Shown: one piece after another, positions 46,825-60,321 of the stretch
How positions within the stretch are numbered: the stretch's first letter is position 1
Layout of the letters: the number at the start of each line of letters is the position of its first letter
Origin: Lucifuga dentata
Lineage: Eukaryota > Chordata > Actinopteri > Ophidiiformes > Bythitidae
Direction of reading: 5' to 3'
Length of the DNA stretch: 64,000 bases
Assembly (NCBI GenBank): GCA_014773175.1
Contig: VXCM01003434.1
Span: 3,088-67,087 of the forward strand
The notes under the pieces: model-generated
Told to the model about the DNA's origin: nothing
Database searches by the model: none
The model's input: the letters and a program-made list of their open reading frames with translations, nothing else
Translations under genes and position numbers: made by a program

Positions 46825-49800
46825 TGTGTGTGTGTGTGTGGGGGGGATATTAAAAACATGTAGGTTAACACTTACTCTCGCTCCTATGATGTCTTGCACG
46901 GCAGAAGAGGCATTCTTCTTTTGTTTTGACATGCGTCCTAAAGTAGTGCACCGTTCATTATTACAAATCATTGTATGTAACTCGAATTTTTAATTGAATA
47001 GGCTTTATGGTGGTTGGTTCGTAAGTACAGGTTGTTCGTAAGTCGGGATGTTCGTAAGTCAGGGACTGGCTGTATTTAAAATATACATTTTTTTGTTTTA
47101 TGAATCAATATCAGAATTGTTTAAATTTGAAAAGTGACTAATCCAAAACTCAATTTTTTTCCCCACCCTTAGTCCGCAGTGTTGCGAACACTGTACCGGA
47201 CTGTCATGGTACAAAGAGAGGCTGAAACTAAAGCTCTCGATTTACCAGTTCATCTATGTTCCAGCTCTCACCCGTGGTCACAAGGCCCAGGAACAGGGTG
47301 AGTAGCTCAGACATTCAAAGGAGCTCAGGATGAAAAAAAAAACCCTTGAGGTGGTTCAGGCATCTGATCAGGACGCCTCCGGGATGCAGTATGAAAAGAT
47401 ATTCTGATCCTGTCCAATAGGGAGACTACGGGGCAGACCCAGAATATGATGGAGGGCTCATGTATCCCATCTGGGCTGTGATCACTCAGAATCCCTCAAA
47501 AAGAGCTGAAAATGTGCCTACTGAGAGAGACAGCTACTGTGCTTAGCCTATTGCTTCTGAGATCCAGAACCAGATAAAAAAAAAAGGAAAAAGACAGCGG
47601 GATGGACAGATGGAAGGATGGATGGATGGATGTACAGACACAAATTTTGTTTCAGAATCATAAATCCAATGAACAGAAGGCATCATGAGGAATGGTGTTT
47701 ATGTGGAGCGTGTGCAGTCAGACTGGAACTCACAGAGTCTAAGTACAGGATGACTTTCCCCGGCTCAGTCTCCACCTTCTTTGTCACGTTGTTGGTCTGG
47801 ACTCCGTCCTGAGCCAGACAGAAGCCGCTCAGCAGATCCACCTCCATGGCAACCATGCCTGTCTGTGTCAGGCCCGCACTCGCTGACAGCCTGCAGGGGG
47901 TNCCTCCATGGCAACCATGCCTGTCTGTGTCAGGCCCGCACTCGCTGACAGCCTGCAGGGGGTGCCACAGCATAAAAACAAGACGCTAAGTATTCCTCTA
48001 ATATTCATCAGGTATGCTAAATTTACAGAAATTTACGTTGGTTACACTCTTGTAAAACAAAAAAAAAAAAAAATTATTATTATTATTATTATTATTGTTG
48101 TTGTTACTACAGAGAACTGGAATAAGCAGCAGGATGTTGCATATAATTAATACTATTAAAAATAACAAAAATAGTTAATACCAAAGTAAATAGTAAAACA
48201 TACTGTACATTTTAAAATACATTAAATAAAAAAGTGCACAATTTCAAATTAAAAATTAATAAATCACAAATAAATGTAAACAAAATAAGATCAATAAGAT
48301 AATTAAACTAAATAAAATATTTTAAAAATAAAACACAGAAATGAAATTAAAAACTATTAAACTACTACTTAAATTGAATCAGTCTAACAAATATGATTAG
48401 GAATGTAAGAGAAGTTATGACTCAACTTTCAGAAACAGGAAGTAAATCAATCATATATGCCTGAAATGCATCATTTCTTTATATTTTTTTAAAGTGAAAA
48501 GACATTTATTTAGACATTGTGTTCTTTCTATTGTTAATGAATATCCATTTCATTTTTATTTGACTTTGTAAAGTCATATTTTATCTGATTTATCTAGTTT
48601 TAATTTATTATTTCTCTAATGTCTTTATTGATTTCTTTTGCTAAGCAGGTATGTGTTTGTTATTGTTCTATCGGAGTTACATTGTGCTGAGGTCATGTGA
48701 TCAGAGCTCTGAGCTGCTCACCTGGTGCAGATTTGCAGGTGTGGTAGTGGCATCATGATGTCATCGTGCAGCTCGACGTAGAGATCTAAAGCTTCGTCAT
48801 CGTCAGCGTATCTTCTTCTCCTGTTCAGCTCTCCACTCTTTATGTTGTAAAACACGTTGAGCTGACGAAGAGAAAGAGGAAAACTAAAACAGCGTGTCCT
48901 CGCTTAAACGCTGCTACTGAACACATCTCAAACAGCTTAAACACCTTAAAATCTCCAGTCTTTGCATTTCCTGACTCCCTTTTACAAATTCAGAACAGAA
49001 CCACTGACCTTCATTTTCAAAAACAGAAATAAAGCTGGATATAAAATTTACAAAAGGATTTAAAAAAAAAAAAAAAAANAAAAAAAAAAAAAAAAGAGGA
49101 ACAGAAAACACATCTACAGTGGCCCAAAGAGACAAAAGATAGACAAAGTGAAAATAAGACGAATGAGAAACAGCTGCAAATGCCAAAACTCATAAAGGAG
49201 GAAAACATGGAGGGCTGGGTGATATCTCCTTAAAATAATTTCATGATATAAACAATGTAACACAGAACAATGCTGTCCTGGTGATTTTAGAAGTAAGCAA
49301 TACAACCTGAACCAACATGAGTAAAAACCAATCAGTGTAAAGTAGAAACAGTAGAGTTTTTCCCTTCAGTAAAAGTATAAATAATCCTGTAATATTTTAA
49401 CTTGTAAACATTAACTCAGATTAGCTTTAGCTGCTCGTCTTCAGTCGTTATAAAACATAAACAGTATCAGCAAATGAAAGGATGACGTCATAAGAGTTGA
49501 TCTTTGGAAGGTTATATTTCCTCCAGAGCTAAATAGTCTCTCTGATGCTAAACTTAAATATGCTCTGAAGTCCAAATCCACCACAAGCCAAGAACTCACC
49601 TAAAGTTAGCACAGTGGCTAAGGCTAACACTGTTAGCAGCTAAGCTAACACTGTTCATATATCACAAGAAGTTACCACTAACAAAAAGTCACTGTTTTAC
49701 TAATTTCTTTCCACCATTAGCTTCTGATGTGACAGGAAGTACAGCTAGATAACACTCCAGCTATGCTTCACTGAGTCAGTTACTTCCTGTTTGTTTTTAG

Positions 49801-51624
49801 AGCAAATCAGCTGATTGGCTCTCCTCCTCATGTGACTTGTGACTTTCTTGGTATTCACCAGGTGTTTCTGCTTCAGGCGGAGAAGCTAATTTGTTGTTTT
49901 TCCGCCTTTAGTTGTTAGCATGTTAGCTTGTAGCTGAACCATTTCAAACAAACCATTTCAAACTTTTTAGGAACCAATTCAATGACCTGTTACTTTCAGT
50001 CATGTTTGTTTTGTTTCTTCTTCTTGTACATGTTAAGAAAATGCATCAATATATCATCATGATGCAATATCATGATATTTTCTGGTTCTGTTGATAATCC
50101 ATCATTGGTTGTCTAAATATTTTTTTTTATTAAAATTGGTTTCTTAGTTTTTGAGAGATGGGCAGAAATGTCAACAAATGCCCTAAGATTTGATAAACTC
50201 TTTCTTGACCTGAGACCCACCTACATAAAAATTTAGACAGTTTGATCTTTTTAGGATGTCCAGCTGAAAAACAGACAAAAGCTGATAAAAACAGAATCTC
50301 CTTAGCAGAGGTTAAAATCAGTGCTTAATTTGGGCAAAAAGAAGTGCTGGAACCACGATCGGATTGGGATGCTAATTTTTAAAATTTTAACCAGAACTTT
50401 CAGTTGTCGACGGGGGGGTGGCGGCACTGAGTCAGCACTCCCTGCAACAGTTATTATGGCAGGTGTGGCGAGCTGTCAAACCGAAAGCCTTGTAGCACNC
50501 TCCCTGCAACAGTTATTATGGCAGGTGTGGCGAGCTGTCAAACCGAAAGCCTTGTAGCACTTGCAGCATGTGTCCCACCACTGATAGACACACCATAACT
50601 ACATTTAAGAAACTAAAATAAAATTAAAAAAAAAAGAAAAAAACACGGCCACTATGGAGAAACATTTCACAGTGTGATCATTCCTCTATCAGCTTTTAGA
50701 AAGGCTCATTTTCATCCATGTCAAGAATTTGTCGTACACAATTTAATTATTTTATTGTTTAATGCACACAATTATATCCAAAAGCGATACAAAATTAAAT
50801 TACTTAATATAGTTCTGGAACGCTAGCTTCTGAAATAATCTCTCCTGGTACGCACAGAGCCATCAGAAATAAGTGCCAGAACTCAGTTCCGGTGCGTTAC
50901 GGCACAAATTAAGCACTGGTTAAAATACAGTATACCAGAACTGCTCTGCGACAGTAAACAAAAATTAAATTCAGTCAATCCACTTTAGATTAATGTATGT
51001 AATTAATAATTAACATTTCAAACAAATACTAAATTTTGGAAACAATGATTAATATACAGTATATTTGGCTGTTTTAAGGATCCGTATCTAATGTCACCCT
51101 GTGAATGCAGCATTACTAAAGACGACCAGCAGGAGGCACCTTTTCAGTGTATGCCATATTTCTAATTACAGTAAGGTGTGTCCTGGTACCTGTAAGAGGG
51201 CGAGTCCATTTCCCTCTGCAGTGACCTGAAGGTACAGCTCGTCATCTGTTGCTTCAATCTGAAAGTTAAAACCACAACATTAAAACAGGGAGGTCATGTC
51301 CCAGAAAATCTCCCTTATTTTCAAAGGTCAATGTTGACAGGTATGTTCTTTTTTTTGTTTGATGTGTGGCCCTTTGATCTTGAGAATGAAATTTTATTGG
51401 CCCCCATCCTCATCAAGGTAGGAAAAACATTTTTAATTCACCGTTGCAGTAGTATGCTTTGGGAAATGATTGTCAGTAATGTTACGTGTATAAAAATGGA
51501 ATATATTCGGCTCAAACGTGCAAAATGGTCGGTATGGTCCTTTAAAGTGAACGTGACATGTTAAATCAATAAAGGCAACATAAATTCTTGCTTTAAAGCT
51601 CCAAATTTTAAGAGATGACTGGAG

Positions 51625-51656
<32 letters not shown>

Positions 51657-54600
51657 CGCATGTCAGAGAAAGACAGAGCGCAGCGGTTGAGGCTTGAGGA
51701 AGATGCACAGTGCCACTAGAATGTGTATGAGATCAGATCAAAACATTTAAATGTACTGACTGATCAGCTGAGTGAGCTTATCATCAACATTAACACCGAC
51801 ATGTCAATCTAAGGTCCGTTTCACTTTTTTTTTTTTTCACATGCTAAGCGTTGAGTGTTGCGCCAACCTGGGCGTTCCTTTATTGTGTATTGGGAGCTGA
51901 GCGGTGACTCCTAACATCCCGTCATGCCATCTTGAGCTCTGTGCGGCATTCAGATTCCCTGTTTTGACGCAGCACTCAAAGTTCAATCAAATTCAACTTT
52001 GACCTTTCTGACACTGACCTTTCCAACGTGCAACCAATCAGAGAACAGCTGTTAGCAAGTTCATAACCTGAGCAGAGCAGTTTCCTGAGTTGTTCAACAC
52101 AACTTTAAAATCATATCATGATCTGGAAAAAAAGGCGAAATGTCAGCAGTCAGACATTGAATTGATTAATTGAATTCTGTGATGACTCAACAAGGTTTCA
52201 TGCACGTACATTCGCCGTTTTCTCGCTTTTCTTCTCCAAATGAGAAGAAGAGCCAGAGCCTTCTTTGTCGCGATGTCCATGTAGCTACCCGATTTGACCC
52301 GGAAACCTAATTTAGACCACGAAGTCAGTATGTCTTATCCATGAAATGGTTAAAATGTAACAAATTGTGAAGGACTAGAATTATGAGAAAAGATGATCTT
52401 TGAGAAGTAACTTGTATCAATGATGACATCCTACTGTGTATAAGAACGTTCACTTCCTCTGCTACCCTTCAGAATATTCCATGTTAGCAGAATGGCTACA
52501 TGGTGTTCTCCGTANGTTCACTTCCTCTGCTACCCTTCAGAATATTCCATGTTAGCAGAATGGCTACATGGTGTTCTCCGTACACATATTGAATAAACCT
52601 TATGATGTGGCAGCTGCTCCTGATTCTACGGCGAAGTTTATTTAACATTTGGTGTCAGAAGTGGGATGGATGATCTGCTGGCTTCTGGACAACAGAGCAA
52701 ACTGAATTCCACCGATGGACAATTGGCATTTGGGTGTTTTCTCCAGAAGCAGCGGAGACCCCACCTGTGTCAGGAGGCCGCTCACAACAGACGCTCCATC
52801 CAGAAGAACAATGCACTGAGACAGGTAGATATGCTGCACCTCACAACGTTCATTGATGCATGTGAAAGTTTTAACCTGCTGATCAGATTTTAATATTTCT
52901 CTCATCTTAGTCCAGCTGCAGTCAAAACGTGTAAATGAAGCCCTCCTTGATAGAAATGGTTTGTTAGTTTTAAATAACGTGTGATAGGTTGGTCAAGAAG
53001 GGCCGGTGAAGGTCACACACTTACATACACTCACCTATGCACTATATATTATCTGTCTGTTGCTAGATTAAATTGCATATATATAAAAAATTGTTGTGCC
53101 AATCTTGGCATATNTATTATCTGTCTGTTGCTAGATTAAATTGCATATATATAAAAAATTGTTGTGCCAATCTTGGCATATACCACAACTATATATGCAG
53201 ACAGAAAAAAAGAGAAATAAAAAAAACCAAAAAAAAACCAAAACAAAACGTGTAAATGCAGGTTTCAAATGTGAGCTGCTTAAAGAAGAAAATGTAAATA
53301 TGCTGAACAAAAAATCAGATATAGGCAAAAGATCAGAATTGAGCATCAAGGTGTAGTGTAAATCCAGCCTAAGTAGCTTCATGAGTTCTGGGTGAGTGTT
53401 GGGCAGGAAGCAGCATTTCTGCTCTGATGATCCAGGCTTACTGGGTTTATGCTTCCTGCTGTAATCCCCAGCTTTATGTCCAACAGCACCTAACCTGAAG
53501 AGCTGAACAATGCTGTGAAGGTAAAGTACAACGGTGCTGTAGTGTGACGTACCTCTTGGCTCTGGTAAAGCAGGTAGTTGTCTGAGTGGATGTGGAAAGA
53601 CACCGCAGTGGCTGAAGTTTGGTTCACCATGATGTGGAGGTCCAGGGTGTGAGATTCATGAGATCCACTCACAAACGGAAAGGAGGACAAAGCCTGCAAA
53701 GCCACTATTGTGTTCTGAGAGAGAGACAGAGATGAAGAAACAGAGAGACAGAGAGAGAGAGAGACAGACAGAGAGACAGATGGCAAGAGACAGAGAGAGA
53801 GAGAGAGANCGGGGGGGGGGGAGAGAGCACCTAAAATCTGAATATGTGACAAAAAGAACAGCTTGTGTTGAGTTAGCAGTAGTTAGACTAGATGAGATAA
53901 GATAAAATGAGATAATATAAGATGAATAAGATAACACAAGATGTGATAACATAAGATGAGATGAAATAAGAAAATATAAGATAAAATAAAATGAAATAAG
54001 GTGAAATAAAATAATATAAGATGAAATGAGATGAGATAAAAATGAATTAAGATAATTAAAATAAGATAAGATATGAGATGAGATAATATAAGATGAAATA
54101 AGATGAGATGAGAAGACGAGAAAGGATGAGATAAGATAAAATAAGATGAAATGTGATAAGATAAAATAAGATGAGTTAAGATGAAATAAGACAAAATAAA
54201 ATAAGATGAGATAAGATTCTGTATTTGTTGTAGGTCATCCTTTGACATTCCGTGTGGCATCACTCATAAAAGGCAGCAGTCAGAACAATAACAAAAATAA
54301 AATATAGCACACTGCACATAATATTCAGAGCAATGAAAGATCTGCTGTTTGAGATGCTCGTTTCTCTTGAATTCTGAGAGGTAGCAGGATGTGAGTAAAA
54401 GCACAGAAATAAACAGTTACTACTCCTCATCCTCCAACAGGTACTCTACCTGCTGTCAGGTCTCACCTGTGTGCTTCCGTATCCTCCCAGGTCGTCCCGC
54501 TGTCGGCTGAGCCACTTCACCATGTTCAAGCCGTCAACTGCTCTTCCCAGTTGGTTCATAGACAGCAGCAGGTAAGAAACCATCTCGATGACTGCGGTGT

Positions 54601-57600
54601 GAGGCTGCCACGACTTAGCCAGGCCCGAATCTGAGGACGTCCACATGGGCACGCCATCTACACGCAAAGTAGTACATCACAATGAATGCACCAGGGAGCC
54701 ATTACAGGTTTATTTGTCCAGGCAGCTTATTTTGTGAATAACTAAATAAAGAAATGAAGGAACACGGGTGGATGAGGCTGTTCGCCCTTATCAACACCTC
54801 TTTCTGGCACCTTGTTTTATGAATCAGACACCTACATATATCTCCTATGGAAGCTGAAAGGTGAAGGAGATAAGAAGCAGGTGACCGGTTCATAAAACAA
54901 GGTGTCAATAAGGGTGAATAGCATCTAAAGCTTGCTTTATACTTGACGGTGTCGCCAGGGCATAAGGGGGCATGGCCACATATGACACAATTGTGATGCC
55001 TGCACCATGGTGTTCTGGGCCTCTGTGATATTGTGTTGCGTGGACGTGTAACTCTTAGATTTTGTGACTTGGCGGGAACGGCACACTTCTAAAAATGGAG
55101 GAGTCGGAGGGTGGACTTGCTGAGCAGGTACGTCTTTACGACTCGTCCCTCAGACATTATAAGGGTCCCCACATGGCCCAAAACTCCTGGAACGAAGTAG
55201 CAACTCCACAGGACAAAGATACAAGTTTTTGCCATAAAGTTTGGAAAAACATATCGCTGTGTGACTACTTTGTTGACTACTTCCTGCTCGACATGTATTT
55301 TCTCTATACTGCCCCCTATCATTTCGGACAATACTGCATCGGACAATGTGGCAATTGTAAAATGTTTTCTGTGGAAGTGCGCACGATGTTGACGACAGCC
55401 CCCTCGCCAATGCATAACCAACGCTTGCTGTCCCCAGATTCCCTCCCTCTCTTGCAGTATCCCAACCAATCAAAAAGAACCATTAATACCATTAGTATGG
55501 CGACAAGGACAAGAACCCACCGCCAAATTCCCACCCACAAACCAGCCAACCATGTTCATACGGAAAAACAAACACGATGGATGTACCAACCTGCAACTTC
55601 AAACACCTAACAGGCGTTAAACGCCTGTTTAACGCCACCCCCCCCCCCCCNCCCAACACACACACACACCAAAATACATTTAAGTTTGATGACTGATGTT
55701 TTTTTTAATTGCACCATACCAGTACCATGGTATTCAGTCTGTGACCTTTGACTTTTTATCAATAAAGCTGATTTTCTTTCAGTACAGTCTGTCATTGTGT
55801 CAACCCAGACTGTTTCATGTCCATCCAAACCTTGAAGGTATTCAAACATTGAGCAGTAGAAACCCTCACCACCCAAAATAACTCCTCCCCTTTCACCTCT
55901 CATTTCTGCTCGTCCAATCAGCTCCATCATTGCTGTGTCAACGCTGTATCTGTCGGCCAGAGCGAGGGCGTAGGTGAGCAGACTGAGAGTGTAGTTGCGG
56001 GAGACGCCCAGAGCGAGTCTGGTCTCCAGGAAGACGAGGGCTGCAGTCACCTCGCTGCTATACCGAGTCTGAGAGACAGACGGCAGAGCAGAACTTTACT
56101 CCTCAAAATCAACCATCAACACTCAAACAAGCTGGATAATATTCAGATATAATGTCAGGAACAGTAACATCTACGACCCATTTGGGACTGTAGATGTTAT
56201 CAGCATTGAAAAATTAATGTTATCAACATCTAAAAATGCTAACAATGACTTTCCCACAATGTTAACAGGATCATACTGGCGATGGTTAGAGTCCAATATA
56301 AACAACTTGCATACATGTTATGGTACTGAGAACCAATTTGCAAAACATAAAACCGTATTTTAGTTTTCCTGTTATTTTGTTCAAACCCCCTAATCTTTCA
56401 AAATCAAATGTTCAGGTGATTCAGTGTTTCACCTTCTAACACTTTTGCACGATTGTAGAAGGCACGGTCATTTTAATTTCTCAGTTACAGCTGGTTTCTC
56501 CTGGGACTATATTTCATGGCGGAGAAATACATTGTCTTTCATGCAGCTCCGTGTTGGATTAGTTAAATTTATTCATTTGTTGTTTATTTGACAGGGATGA
56601 TACAGACAACATTGCCATAGACAAATGTGGAAATGCAATGTATTATCAGACATCTAGCTTAAGCTAATTTGCAGTCCTTGTCCCTGGTCAGGCTTTTAAA
56701 TACAGTAAAAAACCAATTTATACGATTCATACAAAATACAGTCAATAAAGTAACTTCAGCAAAAAAAAACAACCTAATATACATCATGTTCACTGTGATG
56801 GATTACATATCTCAAGTGTGTTTCAAGTCTCTACAAGTTGATTTTAATAGCGTTCTGGAATGAACTGATGGTAGTTTTGAAGGTTGGAAACAAAATCTGA
56901 AATTTACCACTAACATAATATATTTTGGAAGATGGTTGTCAGTAACTTAACGTGTATATATTGGGCTCAAACATGCCGGTATGATCTGTTAAAGTGTTTG
57001 GAGCTGAATAAAAGCTTGACTCACCCGGAAGCCTTCGTCCTCCAGCAGAGCTATGAGGACGTACGCGGTGAGGGTCNTTGACTCACCCGGAAGCCTTCGT
57101 CCTCCAGCAGAGCTATGAGGACGTACGCGGTGAGGGTCACGGAGCTGTCTGGCTGGCCTCCTTGGAGCTCTGTGTGAATGACTCGGCCGGGCTCCCCGAA
57201 ACTCCCGTCCCCCTTCTGCTGCCATATTAACCAGGTTGCAGCTCTGTCCAGCACCTGGGTGTCGATGGCGATGAAGGAGCGGGCCTGCAGGAAACACCTC
57301 AGCACGAAAGCAGTGAGCCTGCACGGAGACGAGGCAGACGCAGAGCGATCTCTGACATACCACACGACTAAAAGAGTTTATTTAGATCACATGAAGAAAA
57401 CTAAAGAAAATGTAGCGTGTGCTTGCCAGGACTTCCAGCACTGGTGTGTATGTGTGTGTGTGCATGCATACACTTCCATGTGCATGTGTCTGCTAAGTTT
57501 GCTGTACCTCCCACAGTTTGTAAGATTCAGACATTTAGAATGTGTGTCTCCTCACTTTGATGTCGCAGCTCATGTTTTTTTTTTTTTTTNTTTTTTTTTT

Positions 57601-60271
57601 TTTTAGAGCAGGGGAGGTGTGTCAGCATGTCTGAGTTCCCCATGCACTTTCAAAGGAAAAAATCATGTTGTTTCTTTTCAAAAATCAACTGTGGTTGTTA
57701 TAGCGCCCCCATCAGGTCGACTGATGTCTCATTTTTTGCACACATCTACTGCACGTGTCTACCAAGTTTGGTAACAATCGACAAATTCGTTTATGAGATA
57801 TAGCAGGTTTTGTTGAATGAGCCACACCCACTCAGCTTTGACAGCCAATTGTAGCAAAACGATAAGAAATATCAAAAAAAATCAAATGGAACTTTTGTTT
57901 GCGTTGGTCCAGAGATCACACATGTCAAAATGTGTGTCAATTGAGCTAAAAATGTAGGAGTGGGTACAAAAAAAACTGTTTTGGAAAAAGATTAAAAATG
58001 CCACAAAATTTTTTCAGGTCGAATTGGGCGTGGCCTATGTGGATGAATGCGTCTCAATCCAAGGAATCCAGGGAAAAAAGGATTTTGAACATAGGACACA
58101 CGGTTCAAAAGTTATAAGCCAAAATGAGAAAAGTGGTTATTACAGCACCACCATCAGGTCAATATGTGTAATTTTATTTTTGCTTGTAGAGGGTGATACT
58201 ATGACTCTATCTGCTAAGTTTTGTTGCTGTAGCTGTGTTAAAGTTTCTGAGATAAAAAAAAAAATACTTGAAATTGCTCTCCATTCATTCTCTATGGAAA
58301 AAAATCGGCCAATTTTTCACGACTTTTCCAAAAACCACTGGTTGGATCGGTAACAAAAGTCATACCATGTTCTCTGTTTTGGGCCACATGTTTTGATGCA
58401 TGACACATGCGACTGAGCCCAACTGTGCGGGACAAGTTATGTGCCAAAGTTTCGGGAAGTTTACAAAACAGCATAACAATATGCATGCTGCCTTTGACAA
58501 GCACACATAATTAGCACCTTCCCATAATGCTGTGAACATGTTTACATGTGCCAATAAATCCTGATCAGGTCAAAGGAGAGGTAAGGCACAGTAAGGTAAA
58601 GGTAAGATAATGCTGTTATAGATATGTACCATGATATGGATTAGTGTAGGGAGTCATGAGGGGGCGGGGCCACGTGTAAAGTCACATCATGTGTAACTGG
58701 TCACTTACATTTTTACATTCATCTCATCCAGAACTCAGAGAGAATCCTTCCTGTTCCTCACATTTTTACGGAGCCCCTCATACGACATCCACGAAAATAA
58801 AATGAACATCGTGGCCATGTCTTATGAATTTCTTTACACGCTTTATTAATACATCATTCTCTCATTTTAGTTCAATCGTGGCCACATCTTATAAATTTTT
58901 TTTTTTTTTTTTTATAAAATTAAGGAACAAATTAATAAAACATGGCCACGATTTAAGTAAAATGAGAAAAGATTAATAAAACATATCCACGATTTAACTA
59001 AAACAAGGAAATGAATTAATAATCAAACGTGGCCATGATTTAAGTAAAATGAGGGGAAAAAAAATCAATAAAATGTGCGCATGTATTAATAAAGCATGAA
59101 AACAAATTCATAATATGTGGTAATAATATCTATATTTTTGAGGCTTCATACATTTTACTGCAGAGGGATTTTATTTTCAAACGCCCTTAAAGGACCATAA
59201 AGCTCAAACTCTGCATGTTTGAGCTCGATATATATAACCCTACACGTTACATTACTGACAATGGATTTCCAACACATAAAACCGTATTTTAGTTTTCCTA
59301 TTATATTTTCAAATCCTTAATCTTTCAAAATCAAATGTTCAGGTGATAAACCCACTTTACAATTCAATGTTTTGCCTGCTAACAATTTTGAACGATTGTT
59401 GAAGCACGGCCATTTTAGTTTCTCTTTAAAAGTCGTCTTCTCCTGGGACTATATTTCCTGGCGGAGAAATACATCATTGTCTGTGCAGCTCCATGTTGGA
59501 TCAGTTAAATAAAGATACTTTGGCAAAAATCCCAATAGACATCTTGTTCTCTGTGATGGATTATTTATCTCAAGCGTGTTTCAAGTCTCTACAAGTTGAT
59601 TTTAATAAACCAATGGCAGAACATGGAAAAACAATATGAAATTTACAGCTAAAGTAGCATATTTTGGGAAACGGTTGTCGGTACTGTAACGTGTGTGGAT
59701 TGTATATACTGGGCTTAAGCATGCACAATCACCGGTATGGTCCTTTAAAGCCACCAGCTGCCTAGCTTTAGCATTAGCTCTGCGCTTACTAAGCCGTGAT
59801 TTTGGGGCAGGATCTGTCGGAGCTTTGACAGCAGCAGTCGCTTCACATAAAGGCTCCAGGAGGAAAGGTAAGAGTGTGGTCAGCTACAGCGCCACCACCT
59901 GGAAGACAACCACTAAACACATAGGACTGAGAGGAATTTCTTTTTGCTAATATTGACACTCTTCCAGCGTGTCAATATTAGCAAAGTTTTGTAATTTTTA
60001 ATATTAGCAAATTTTTGATTTTGTTGTAACAAAATTGATTCAAAGATATGAAGTGAAATTAATTATTGAAGCTACAATTTATTGATGAATAAAATATCCA
60101 TATTAATTTTGAGGACCTGATGTCAAAATTATTAATATTTATGATTAACATACCAGGTGCTTCCAGATGAATCCGTTTCTCCAAACGCACTGAAGGAACC
60201 ATCTTGTCTCTGATAGGACAGCTCCTGCTGATAGCCTGATAAAGTTTTAACATTGACATTATCATGTGGGT

Positions 60272-60321
<50 letters not shown>

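Noticed and set aside
47903..47963. Apparent second copy of the start of a CD109 exon
   Set aside because: Exact duplicate adjoining an N; assembly overlap.
53656..54263. Open frames rich in S-L-S-L and S-Y-F-I-L-S
   Set aside because: Translations of the GA microsatellite and GATAA minisatellite.
55095..55610. 171-codon open frame as a host gene inside CD109
   Set aside because: Only the first roughly 40 codons are MADF; a Harbinger fragment with a chance read-through.
57017..57076. Apparent second copy of the end of a CD109 exon
   Set aside because: Exact duplicate adjoining an N; an assembly overlap, not exon duplication.
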